Assembly: GCA_028282395.1 (NCBI GenBank)
Contig: JANQHY010000309.1
Coordinates: 1-8,037 of the forward strand
DNA length: 8,037 nt
Direction of reading: 5' to 3'
Source: Gammaproteobacteria bacterium
GTDB lineage: Bacteria > Pseudomonadota > Gammaproteobacteria > UBA12402
A program made the position numbers and the translations under genes. Positions within the stretch are counted from its first letter, which is position 1. Each line of letters begins with the position of its first letter. Below, piece by piece: positions 1 to 7,392 of the stretch. The notes beneath the pieces are model-generated. The model did no database searches and was not told the origin of the DNA. It worked only from the letters and a program-made list of their open reading frames with translations.

Positions 1-1
1 A

Positions 2-1579
2 ATGCCCACAGAAACAAATCAAAAAATGTCCAATGATTTATGCACGCACATCAAAAGCTTCAAAGAAGGAATTGTAAATTATAGAGAGACCGCTAATACA
101 TCTAAAAGCGTACCTCATAGAGAGGAAGCTTGCACAAAATTTGTTGAGGGTCAAATAAAAACATTACTGAGCATTATCGATAAGTATGTTCAGGAACACT
201 ACACATTACCCAAATTTACTATCGTTGCCTTAGGATCGATGTCTACACGAACAATGACCGAATACTCTGATTTTGAGCCCCTAATTCTATTTGAAGGGAG
301 TGGAAATGAAAAAGAGGATGTTATAGCCAGAACACAACTGTATTACATGTTTGGCTTACTCACCCTAGCTATTATTGCTTTGGGTGAAACAGCAAGCGGC
401 TCTTCTCTCAAATCAACAATTAACGGGATCCATATGGACTGCTCTTACGGCCCTCACATAAACCCTATGACTTATATTAACCCACCAGAGATACTGGCTA
501 GGATTATTATGGAGAAATTTTGCTACGCTAAAAATATAAAAAATACTGAAGAAGGATTAGTTGCTCAGTTGTTATCACAAACTAACTACTTATATGGCGA
601 TGAGGATTTATATTTTCAAAATTATAAGGCGAATGTCTGTAATGATGAGAATATGCTAAAACTATATAACCAATATCAAAAAGAAAATGATGAAGAGGAT
701 AGCTTAACATTGCTCTGTAATGGAAAAAAGTATCCTATCACTCCATTTAGAAGAGCATTTTCCAATATGGTTTTGCGTGAGGTCTGCCGTGACATTGAAC
801 TATTAGAAATACTAACTAACGAATCCATTAAGAATAGCTCAGCAAATCAACCATTGTATGCAAAAGCCCTTTATCGTGCCGTTATGAAAACAGCTATAGG
901 TTTCGGTTTTCTATTTTCAATTGACATGGGAGGAAATGACGCTAAGAGTTTAGAAACTTTTAACGATTTCCTTAAATTACTAGACGATGAAATAATGTTT
1001 TCTTCTCTAGAGAGCATCTCACAAGAAGACTTTAGTATCTCTGGAATATTACAAAGTTTATCTTCAAAAAAGAGCTCAAGAAAATTTGAACCAAATGCGG
1101 AAAAAATCAGCCTACAAGAGCTTTTCTGTGCTGTAATGAGTGTTCGATACGCCTGCTTTAAACATTATAATGAAGGAGATGATTCATTCTTAATCAAAAA
1201 TAATGGAAAAGAGATGGGAAAAAAATATTTAAACATAAATGAACATAATCAGAACATATTCCCCTATATCATGGAGTCTCTTAAGGCATTAAGAAAGCTG
1301 TCAATGGAGTTTCTATCTTGGCAGAACAACGACCTTTCATCAAATAATAAAAAATCAATGCTATCAGATAAGTCATCTAACTCGAATATAAAAGGCAACG
1401 CTAATAACTTTAATGATAAAAACAGCAATATGCTTTTTCATCATACTTCAGAGCCAAAAAGCAAGAAAATACCGAAGAATTCTGAAAAATCTCTGAATAA
1501 AAACCAATCAGAAAACGATAATACTATGGATAAAACCCCGAAAAATGCCGATACTTCATCATTTTGTATTATTCTGTAA
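2..1579 (+). CDS. Putative effector: nucleotidyltransferase-like protein with C-terminal CaaX box
   Basis: Encodes 525 residues from an ATG at the window edge. The true start could lie upstream, or at Met9, because no ribosome binding site is visible. Residues 74-98 carry a pol-beta nucleotidyltransferase signature: Gly78-Ser79, Arg83, then Asp90-x-Glu92 after a hydrophobic strand. Asp146 (in GIHMDCSYG) is a plausible third metal-binding acid. The later stretch TNYLYGDEDLY resembles the segment following the catalytic core in GlnD/DUF294 proteins. Residues about 175-440 are mainly helical. Residues about 442-518 are low-complexity, rich in Asn, Ser and Lys and probably disordered. The protein ends in Cys-Ile-Ile-Leu, a CaaX box whose final Leu is typical of geranylgeranylation substrates. 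Bacteria lack protein prenyltransferases, so the box implies action inside a eukaryotic host. There is no signal peptide, which fits type IV (Dot/Icm-like) export. The fold call is moderately sure; substrate and target are unknown. Confidence 0.75.
   Translation: MPTETNQKMSNDLCTHIKSFKEGIVNYRETANTSKSVPHREEACTKFVEGQIKTLLSIIDKYVQEHYTLPKFTIVALGSMSTRTMTEYSDFEPLILFEGSGNEKEDVIARTQLYYMFGLLTLAIIALGETASGSSLKSTINGIHMDCSYGPHINPMTYINPPEILARIIMEKFCYAKNIKNTEEGLVAQLLSQTNYLYGDEDLYFQNYKANVCNDENMLKLYNQYQKENDEEDSLTLLCNGKKYPITPFRRAFSNMVLREVCRDIELLEILTNESIKNSSANQPLYAKALYRAVMKTAIGFGFLFSIDMGGNDAKSLETFNDFLKLLDDEIMFSSLESISQEDFSISGILQSLSSKKSSRKFEPNAEKISLQELFCAVMSVRYACFKHYNEGDDSFLIKNNGKEMGKKYLNINEHNQNIFPYIMESLKALRKLSMEFLSWQNNDLSSNNKKSMLSDKSSNSNIKGNANNFNDKNSNMLFHHTSEPKSKKIPKNSEKSLNKNQSENDNTMDKTPKNADTSSFCIIL
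1565..1576 (+). other. CaaX prenylation motif (CIIL) at the C-terminus
   Basis: The last four codons before TAA (TGT ATT ATT CTG) give Cys522-Ile-Ile-Leu525. This fits C-aliphatic-aliphatic-X exactly, and Leu at X favours geranylgeranyltransferase I. It follows a long, polar, apparently unstructured linker, which would leave the cysteine accessible. Function as a host-modified lipid anchor is inferred from known Legionella CaaX effectors. Confidence 0.6.
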
Positions 1580-1652
1580 AGAATATTTTAGAACTATTAA
1601 ATTGATGATGAAGAAAAAAACGTGGGCGCCGTAAAGTCATAAACCCTCACCA

Positions 1653-2246
1653 CTAAGAAGATGCATACATTAACAGTGTAGGGAGCAAATAACTGGTGGC
1701 TACGCCCGCGAGCAAACCAAATAAATGGCCTTCCCATGAAGTCTTTACATCTGTTGGAAAAATACTGAATAACATGCCGCCTAAATAGTAAATACAAATA
1801 ATACCAATAGCAACCGCAACAACTGTGCCTTGTTGATAAATATTCATTAACAAAAATCCCAAATACCCCATAATCAGACCGCTGGCACCAATATGAATAG
1901 CTTTACGACCGAATAACCAAAGACAAGTGCCACTTAAGAGAGTAATTGTTATCGATACAATGATAAAAACATGTAGGCCACTGATCATCACACAACTTGC
2001 CAATATGACAAACGGAATACTGTTAAAGAAAATATGGGAAAAATCACCGTGCAAAAAAGGGGAAAAAAAGATGCCTGGCAAACCCCAAAAACGTCGCGGA
2101 TGAACACCAAGAATATTTAACCTATAACCCAAAATGGCATTAATAACGTGAATACTCCATAATACTCCAAGCAGTATCAATACAAGTGGCATATTATGAC
2201 GAAAAACAGCAACTGCTTCAGTAAGAGCTTGAACAATACTATCCAT
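1653..2246 (-). CDS. Rhomboid family intramembrane serine protease
   Basis: Encodes 197 residues with about six hydrophobic segments, the size of a minimal six-helix bacterial rhomboid. The family signatures are complete. PFLHGDFSHIFFN (63-75) supplies the His71-x3-Asn75 motif of helix 2. GASG (120-123) holds the nucleophile Ser122. GHLFGLLAG (173-181) holds the catalytic His174. The Ser-His dyad is intact, so it should cleave transmembrane substrates within the inner membrane; the substrate is not predictable. The ATG at 2246 is preceded by a short AGG with only 5 bases of spacing, a modest ribosome binding site. The gene ends TAG and converges on the effector-like gene, 73 bases apart, with no clear shared terminator. 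It lies downstream of dabA on the same strand after a 283-base gap, so it is probably a separate transcript, though read-through is possible. Confidence 0.9.
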   Translation of the reverse strand: MDSIVQALTEAVAVFRHNMPLVLILLGVLWSIHVINAILGYRLNILGVHPRRFWGLPGIFFSPFLHGDFSHIFFNSIPFVILASCVMISGLHVFIIVSITITLLSGTCLWLFGRKAIHIGASGLIMGYLGFLLMNIYQQGTVVAVAIGIICIYYLGGMLFSIFPTDVKTSWEGHLFGLLAGVATSYLLPTLLMYASS

Positions 2247-2529
2247 TAATACCTATATTGTCTATAAAAAAATCCGCAAATGAGTTCACATATTAGTCAC
2301 TGACTTCCCCATTCCCCTTGGCAATATGACTAATTCCTATCCGAAACTGGGTTAATTATAACGAATTCTTGCCTAAATAGCCATTACTAGCAATATTTTT
2401 ACTAGTGGCATCACTAGGCCACTCTACCCCACCAAATTGAACAGCTATTTACGACCATGTAGCCGCCGAAGACAATATACCTGCAGCAGAAATAACTGCT
2501 TTGTTCAAAACATGGAAGAATTATAGAGA
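2247..2529. other. Intergenic region without a supported gene
   Basis: This gap lies between the 3' end of dabA and the start of the rhomboid gene, both on the minus strand. No open frame here looks like a protein, and no RNA gene was recognised. It should contain the rhomboid promoter, but no convincing -35/-10 pair stood out. It also lacks a hairpin followed by a T run that would end the dab transcript. The only structure seen is a short hairpin near 2404-2423 and three ACTAG copies. Confidence 0.5.
2404..2423. repeat. Short inverted repeat (6-bp arms)
   Basis: AGTGGC at 2404-2409 pairs with GCCACT at 2418-2423 across an 8-base loop. Neither strand has a T run next to it, so it is not a standard intrinsic terminator. 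It may be chance or a weak 3' stabilising hairpin for the dab transcript. Confidence 0.3.
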
Positions 2530-4482
2530 CTATAGCAGCTCCAATGACAACCATTGACCCAATAGTAGCTTCTCGAGAACAGCATGTTTTTTAATAATTG
2601 AAGAGACAATTTTTTTATCAGCATCGACAAAAATACATAACCGTCTGGGCTGGTGGATTCGTTGCTGTTGGTAGAAAACACTTTGTATAGGCAAACCATA
2701 TTTTAGATCACTCTGATTCCCCTCCATCACACCAACATAGGGTAAAACATTATGAATGGCTTTATTACCGCTACCAAAGGAGTCTGGATCAATCGATGAA
2801 AAATAGTATTGACTATTAATCCAATGCGCAACAATTGCAGGACCTAAAAGAATGGATTCGAGTATCGCTCCGTCTGGATCTTGACTAGACTGATAATCAT
2901 GAAGAAAAACACGCCTATGCAAATTTAGTGATTTTGTCAGTTCACGGGGGGCAATAATCATCGCAGCATTATTAGCCAATCCCCATTCCGGCATCAATTC
3001 AGCCCAATGTTTTGAGCGTCGTAAAACTTGCTTATCGCCTGGCATAGATGCCAATCGCTCTTTTCTCAGAAAATCTCCAGCACGACGTCCACTTCTTTTA
3101 ATAGTAGACAGTCGCTTCTGCTTATCCTGAGACAATGACACCTGATGATCATACCAGACAATTTGATCAGTTGTAGTATCGTGGTGGGCAGCAATAAAGA
3201 TAGTCTCACTTGGGATATTAATCCCGATAGTTGATAAATTCTCTCTAATGACCTCTTTATTCAATACCTGACAGGCCAGTACTGCATTTGTTATCCCAGC
3301 ATTACCGCCACAGGCACCACAATCCAGTGAGGACTGATAAGGATTGTTTTCTGTTGTTGCGCCATGCCCACATACTATAACAAATTCAGAAAAATTCTTA
3401 GTTAGTCCAATACCCTGCAGAAGAGTTTTTGCTGAGTTCGTAATTTGCTGAAGATCTAAATTTTCCTCTATTAGAGGCACTGTATCTTGACTTTTTTTAC
3501 GTTTATTGTTACTGCCAATACATTGATTACCCCAAATTTTTTTACTGCCATTGATAAGTGGCTTGCCATAGTTATTAAAAAGCAATATTAAAGCACACCA
3601 TATCCCAACCATTTCATAGAGTGAAAATGCAGATAATAGTGACTTTCGATTATTATGAATAGGAGAAATCATATTTTTTTGGATTATCTGATAAAAATTC
3701 TGGTTAGTGGTCAAAATCTCTACTAGCAAAACTGGCTCTATTAACACTGGGCATTGAAAAGTTAGTTTATTATTGATTTTATCATTAAGTTGATGAGCAA
3801 AGCCAAAGAAGCCAGCAAATCCAAATGTCTGACAATCAGATATTGACTCCAAATGACGACGTAGCCCTTCACTACGCACATCAATACAAAATACCCATTG
3901 CGCCGCTAAAAAATCATTAGATGCCCCACCTTTTTTCTTATCCGCACTCATTCTGGCCTTCTCTAGCAATAATTTATTGCATAGGGGCTGTTGATAACTT
4001 AATTCATATGCGTGCTGCCACAACCATAAAATAGTATGCTTAAAAGGAATATATTTTTCTATTGTTATCTTAAGTTGATCAACAGCACTCTTACTAAGCT
4101 TCTCATTACATTCAGCAATGTAGTTTGAACATATTTCTTCCGGATTAAGTGGATACCGACGTGTTTTCCTTAGACAATATTCTGGAGAAAAGTCAGTTAA
4201 TTTCTTTTGAGAACGATAAAACCAAAACGCTTCGTTAGCCAACCAAATTGCAACAATCTCAATTGGATCAACAGATTGATTAAAATAGGGATTATCACCA
4301 TTATTCCGATTCCACTTCATATAACCAATCCATCCCTTTAACTGCCAACATATTTCAAAGAGATAGTCATCAAATATGGAAAGAGGTATTGAAAGCGTAC
4401 GCATCATACTTTCAATAAATTTATCTATTTTTTTTGGGTGAAGCGATAAAAAATCCCTCCATTTTTTGTTTTTATTTAACAT
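2530..4482 (-). CDS. dabA: DabA (DUF2309/UPF0753) inorganic carbon uptake subunit, C-terminal 650 residues, separated from its N-terminus by an in-frame stop
   Basis: This is the main part of DabA, the beta-carbonic-anhydrase-like zinc subunit that works with DabB to accumulate bicarbonate. FCIDVRSE (198-205) and CGHG...DCGACGG (371-393) carry the zinc and active-site residues: Cys199, Asp201, His373 and Cys388. Their spacing (2, 172 and 15) nearly equals that known from Halothiobacillus DabA (Cys351, Asp353, His524, Cys539). Another family-like stretch is AHHDTTTD, further downstream. The frame is the same as that of the upstream 191-codon piece; only TGA plus nine sense codons separate them. 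The ATG at 4482 has no Shine-Dalgarno sequence and no other start codon lies between it and the TGA. Independent translation would therefore be weak, and this is more likely the 3' part of one 851-codon gene than a separate gene. The family call is very sure; functional status is uncertain. Confidence 0.9.
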   Translation of the reverse strand: MLNKNKKWRDFLSLHPKKIDKFIESMMRTLSIPLSIFDDYLFEICWQLKGWIGYMKWNRNNGDNPYFNQSVDPIEIVAIWLANEAFWFYRSQKKLTDFSPEYCLRKTRRYPLNPEEICSNYIAECNEKLSKSAVDQLKITIEKYIPFKHTILWLWQHAYELSYQQPLCNKLLLEKARMSADKKKGGASNDFLAAQWVFCIDVRSEGLRRHLESISDCQTFGFAGFFGFAHQLNDKINNKLTFQCPVLIEPVLLVEILTTNQNFYQIIQKNMISPIHNNRKSLLSAFSLYEMVGIWCALILLFNNYGKPLINGSKKIWGNQCIGSNNKRKKSQDTVPLIEENLDLQQITNSAKTLLQGIGLTKNFSEFVIVCGHGATTENNPYQSSLDCGACGGNAGITNAVLACQVLNKEVIRENLSTIGINIPSETIFIAAHHDTTTDQIVWYDHQVSLSQDKQKRLSTIKRSGRRAGDFLRKERLASMPGDKQVLRRSKHWAELMPEWGLANNAAMIIAPRELTKSLNLHRRVFLHDYQSSQDPDGAILESILLGPAIVAHWINSQYYFSSIDPDSFGSGNKAIHNVLPYVGVMEGNQSDLKYGLPIQSVFYQQQRIHQPRRLCIFVDADKKIVSSIIKKHAVLEKLLLGQWLSLELL

Positions 4483-4509
4483 GGTAGTATGCCAGAAATG
4501 AAAAAACCG

Positions 4510-4512
4510 TCA
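4510..4512 (-). other. In-frame TGA interrupting dabA
   Basis: The minus-strand frame from the ATG at 5085 runs 191 codons into TGA, then continues in the same frame through nine codons (RFFHFWHTT) into the 650-codon downstream part. RFFHFW resembles the conserved GFFxxW stretch of intact DabA proteins, so coding similarity resumes immediately after the stop. The stop is followed by C (TGAC), a leaky termination context known from the prfB frameshift site. A T6 run follows directly at 4501-4506. Confidence 0.85.
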
Positions 4513-5085
4513 GGATTCTGTATTTCCTCTTCGACCTTCTTCATCGACTAATTGAAAAAACATTAGATGAAATTCAGTTGGATTAAAATAACTAGTTAGC
4601 CAGTTAAGACATTCACTCCTTACAGACTCTAAAATATTATTATATCTCAAATATTCTTGAACCTGAATTGAAAACATAATGCAAGGATCTCTATTTTCAT
4701 GTAATTCATTCGACAAAAAATTCTCTAGGAGATATTTTTGCTGGCTCTCAGATGTCATTATTTTATACAGGAATTGATGCTCAAATTTTCCTGGCGATGA
4801 TAAAGGTAGCGCTATTTTCTCCTCAACTCGCTCAATTAATTTTTCAATTGCCTGAGAAATAGCAGAATGTGTAATTTCTCCTTTCTTATAGCAATCAAGA
4901 TATTCAGATAATGACATGGTTAATTTTGAATACTTTACTTTCTCACCAGCTTTATCAATTGGAAAATCAATTAAGCTCCATAGTGGATTAGTTGCAACAA
5001 ACTGTTGCAATGGGCATACCTCAGGAATAAGCTTCAGTACGTTTTCTATCGTTTCGGAAAAATTTGTCACACCTGAAACACTCAT
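4510..5085 (-). CDS. dabA: DabA N-terminal fragment (191 residues), ends at premature TGA
   Basis: Encodes the start of DabA. The family-typical N-terminal block is present: CPLQQFVATNPLWSLIDFP (24-42), followed by EYLDCYKKGEIT (61-72), which matches the usual short motif in which a Tyr and a Gly-Glu/Gln-Ile follow. It contains none of the zinc ligands, so it cannot act alone. The ATG at 5085 directly abuts the TAA of dabB and has a G-rich ribosome binding site within the dabB 3' end, indicating translational coupling. The final dozen residues (DEEGRRGNTES) look unlike the family. Another frame over the same bases reads NPDGFF, closer to the conserved GFF motif, which hints at small indels as well as the stop. 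Together with the downstream part the gene would be about 851 codons, a normal DabA length. It could be a decayed gene, a split but functional gene, or a read-through gene. Confidence 0.85.
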   Translation of the reverse strand: MSVSGVTNFSETIENVLKLIPEVCPLQQFVATNPLWSLIDFPIDKAGEKVKYSKLTMSLSEYLDCYKKGEITHSAISQAIEKLIERVEEKIALPLSSPGKFEHQFLYKIMTSESQQKYLLENFLSNELHENRDPCIMFSIQVQEYLRYNNILESVRSECLNWLTSYFNPTEFHLMFFQLVDEEGRRGNTES

Positions 5086-7362
5086 TTATATCCCCCCAAT
5101 AGTTTTTGATAAGAAACTTAGAAAATAAATAGGAAATAGCCCATTAAATATATTAAATCCAATAGAAAATAACGAAATCGTATGCAAGGCGGGAGAAGCA
5201 GCTACTGCAAAATTTCCAATAGATTTTGGATTAAAAAAATAACTTTGCAGTGCATGTAGAACAATCAATGCCAATAATAGCATTGCCACCCCCAACATAC
5301 CTGCTAATAGAAGGTTAATATGTGCTAGTCCATATAGAAGAGTAAACTCACTAATAAAACTTGCTGTGCCAGGAATACCTATCAATAGCATTAAAAATGT
5401 ACTCATATAGAAATGACTCCATGGCAAACGATTTTTTGTTAACCCTTCCGGTTGAGTTTTCAATGTCTGCTTCTTGGCAAATAAAAGAAATGAAATAATT
5501 AGCAAACTACTATTTATCAATTGAAAAACTCCGATAGGCACTATGTTAGGCTTACCTATCATTAAAGGGATATTTGCCAATATTAGTACTAATAAAGTTA
5601 TTGTCATTAATAGCTGGGCAAGATTCATAGCTCGGTTAGCAACAAGTGAAACAGCCCAAAAGACCATAATACTCAACAATATTAGTGAGATATGCGGCCC
5701 ATAAAGATGTTTATGTATTATCAGCAGAAGAGAAAGAAGTGATGTCAGCAGTAGAGATATGAATAAATATAGCCCCGCCTTTCTGACTATTAATGGTAAC
5801 CGATTGTAACCAGACAGAAGGTCATCACCCAAGCTCCTAATTGGATTGATTAGATAATGGCGATAACATTTCTCAACGCCTCCCTTGTAAAAAGAAAACA
5901 AATAGATTGAGGCTAGAAATTTCCATCGATAATGAGCGGGCAAGCATTTTTTTACGACAGGAGCTAATATCACACTAAGCACGATAATGAAACCTATAAT
6001 AGAAGAGGTTATAACCATTTGTTTATTGATCGAGACTGTATTTACAATAAAACCAAATCCTCTCAATATGAGCAAGTAGCCAATATATATACCTATAACG
6101 AATACGATGGCCATTAGCTGACCTATTTTACTTTTTGAAATTTCTAAAGTAAAAGAGACTAGCTGAAATAGATTAATACCAATAAAAAAGAATAGCAGAA
6201 AATTTATATCACCGCCGTGCAATGGGTACTTATAGATAGCATAACCTACAGCAATAAGGATGGAAGTTAGCAAAAAGCTAAGCGAGGTATTTTTTAAATC
6301 ATGCCTTTTATATTTTCTTTCGATAAAAGCCCGTTGATTGCTCTCTTTTATTGTACTACCTGAGGATAAAAACAACATCGCTTTAAAACAGCCATGCGAA
6401 ATCAAATGAAACAGGGCTGAAGCAAAACAGCCTAAACCACACTGCATGACCATATAGCCCATTTGCCCCATAGTAGAATAGGCCAATTGCTTTTTTATAT
6501 CAGGTTGATTTTTCATGAAAAACTTTCCTAACAGCGCTGTTGTCAATCCGACTAAGAAGATAAAAACCATTAACCCGGAAGCTTGTACATATAATGGACT
6601 CAAGCGTACTAGCAGAAACCCTCCAGCATTAATAATTCCTGCGTGCATAAACGCTGATACTGGTGTAGGCGCTTCCATTGTATCTATTAGCCAAATATGA
6701 AATGGAAATTGTGCTGATTTTGTCATCACAGCAACAAAAATTAGCAATAAAATAACGCTATCAATAGCATTTTTTTCGGCAAACAAAATTGAAAATTGTG
6801 TGGTATGATACTGCTGTAAAGCGATTATTACTGCTATAAGAAAACATATATCACCAACTCGATTAATCATAAATTTTTTCTTGGCTGATTGATTAGCTTT
6901 GATATCATAATGATAATGATTGAGTAACAGATAGAGACTTAGTCCTATCAGCTGCCAGGCAACAAAAGACGTGAATAAACTACCACTCAATACTAATAAT
7001 AAGGCCGAGAATGTTAATAATGATAATTGACCGATAAATCGCGATTGGTTGGGATCAAAGAGTAGATATCTCGCACTATAGCTATGAATCATCAAGCTAA
7101 TAAAACTTACTAAACAGAGCATTATCCATGTAAGGTGATCATAATATAAATCAATATATAAGTGTATACTGGGGATGATACTCACCTGCCATTGCCAGGT
7201 CATAGAGGTATCAATGAAAAAGGGCAAACAAGCTGAAAGTAGAAAAATAGCAAGTAGTGTTATTTGTGATAATAGATTAACCTGTTGTTTACTAAAGCAA
7301 TGGTGGCATAACAAACTAACTGATGTTAGCAATGCTAGAAATAGTATTACAATTAACCACAT
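5086..7362 (-). CDS. dabB: DabB: NuoL-like membrane subunit of the DAB inorganic carbon transporter, with a NuoM-like C-terminal extension
   Basis: Encodes 758 hydrophobic residues of the complex I/Mrp antiporter superfamily. It should conduct cations across the inner membrane and energise DabA. Core motifs match NuoL: TKSAQFPFHIWL (Lys215), DTMEAPTPVSAFMHAG (Glu230, His240), KKQLAYSTMGQMGYM (290-304) and LFHLISHGCFKAMLFLSSGS (His319, His323, Lys327). The TM5 position usually Glu in NuoL (WE) is Gln137 here. After about residue 550 comes an extra multi-helix tail with IGIPGTASFISEF (661-673), the signature of the NuoM/NuoN C-terminal third. The matching upstream helix (VPIGVFQLINSSLLI, 608-622) lacks the His and Lys expected there. 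Typical DabB is nearer 550 residues, so this is a fused or extended form. ATG 7362 has a good GGGAGG site 7 bases upstream. It is the first gene of the operon, and its stop abuts the dabA start. Assignment as DabB rests largely on dabA and the LysR neighbour. Confidence 0.88.
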   Translation of the reverse strand: MWLIVILFLALLTSVSLLCHHCFSKQQVNLLSQITLLAIFLLSACLPFFIDTSMTWQWQVSIIPSIHLYIDLYYDHLTWIMLCLVSFISLMIHSYSARYLLFDPNQSRFIGQLSLLTFSALLLVLSGSLFTSFVAWQLIGLSLYLLLNHYHYDIKANQSAKKKFMINRVGDICFLIAVIIALQQYHTTQFSILFAEKNAIDSVILLLIFVAVMTKSAQFPFHIWLIDTMEAPTPVSAFMHAGIINAGGFLLVRLSPLYVQASGLMVFIFLVGLTTALLGKFFMKNQPDIKKQLAYSTMGQMGYMVMQCGLGCFASALFHLISHGCFKAMLFLSSGSTIKESNQRAFIERKYKRHDLKNTSLSFLLTSILIAVGYAIYKYPLHGGDINFLLFFFIGINLFQLVSFTLEISKSKIGQLMAIVFVIGIYIGYLLILRGFGFIVNTVSINKQMVITSSIIGFIIVLSVILAPVVKKCLPAHYRWKFLASIYLFSFYKGGVEKCYRHYLINPIRSLGDDLLSGYNRLPLIVRKAGLYLFISLLLTSLLSLLLIIHKHLYGPHISLILLSIMVFWAVSLVANRAMNLAQLLMTITLLVLILANIPLMIGKPNIVPIGVFQLINSSLLIISFLLFAKKQTLKTQPEGLTKNRLPWSHFYMSTFLMLLIGIPGTASFISEFTLLYGLAHINLLLAGMLGVAMLLLALIVLHALQSYFFNPKSIGNFAVAASPALHTISLFSIGFNIFNGLFPIYFLSFLSKTIGGI
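5092..5097 (-). promoter_or_regulatory. Ribosome binding site for dabA inside the end of dabB (G6 tract)
   Basis: On the minus strand GGGGGG lies six bases before the dabA ATG and is part of the last dabB codons (GGG GGG ATA TAA). The TAA and ATG abut with no gap, so dabA translation is probably coupled to dabB. The homopolymer is also a possible slippage site. Confidence 0.6.
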
Positions 7363-7369
7363 ATCTCGA

Positions 7370-7375
7370 CCTCCC
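7370..7375 (-). promoter_or_regulatory. Shine-Dalgarno sequence for dabB
   Basis: GGGAGG on the minus strand sits 7 bases before the ATG at 7362. It is the strongest ribosome binding site in the window and fixes the dabB start. Confidence 0.75.
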
Positions 7376-7392
7376 GCGCTACTTAATAGTCA

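Noticed and set aside
1580..1652. Bidirectional terminator between the effector-like and rhomboid genes
   Set aside because: Only the small GGCGCC palindrome and an A run are present; no stable stem followed by a T run on either strand.
1597..1797. 66-codon minus-strand open frame overlapping the rhomboid gene
   Set aside because: It lies in another frame of the same strand as a clearly recognisable rhomboid and shows no family features.
2482..2500. AGCAG/CTGCT hairpin as terminator for dabA
   Set aside because: Five-bp stem without a T run on the dab strand; too weak.
2505..2699. 64-codon minus-strand open frame at the dabA 3' end
   Set aside because: It overlaps the well-supported end of dabA in a different frame and resembles nothing known.
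4510..4512. TGA as selenocysteine or as reassigned tryptophan
   Set aside because: The position is not a catalytic Cys site, no hairpin suggestive of a SECIS follows, and tryptophan elsewhere in these genes is encoded by TGG with no other in-frame TGA.
4916..5128. 70-codon plus-strand open frame over the dabB/dabA junction
   Set aside because: Antisense to conserved dabA N-terminal motifs, with no ribosome binding site or recognisable protein features.
6515..6700. 61-codon plus-strand open frame inside dabB
   Set aside because: Antisense to the most conserved NuoL-like block, so it is a by-product of that coding sequence.
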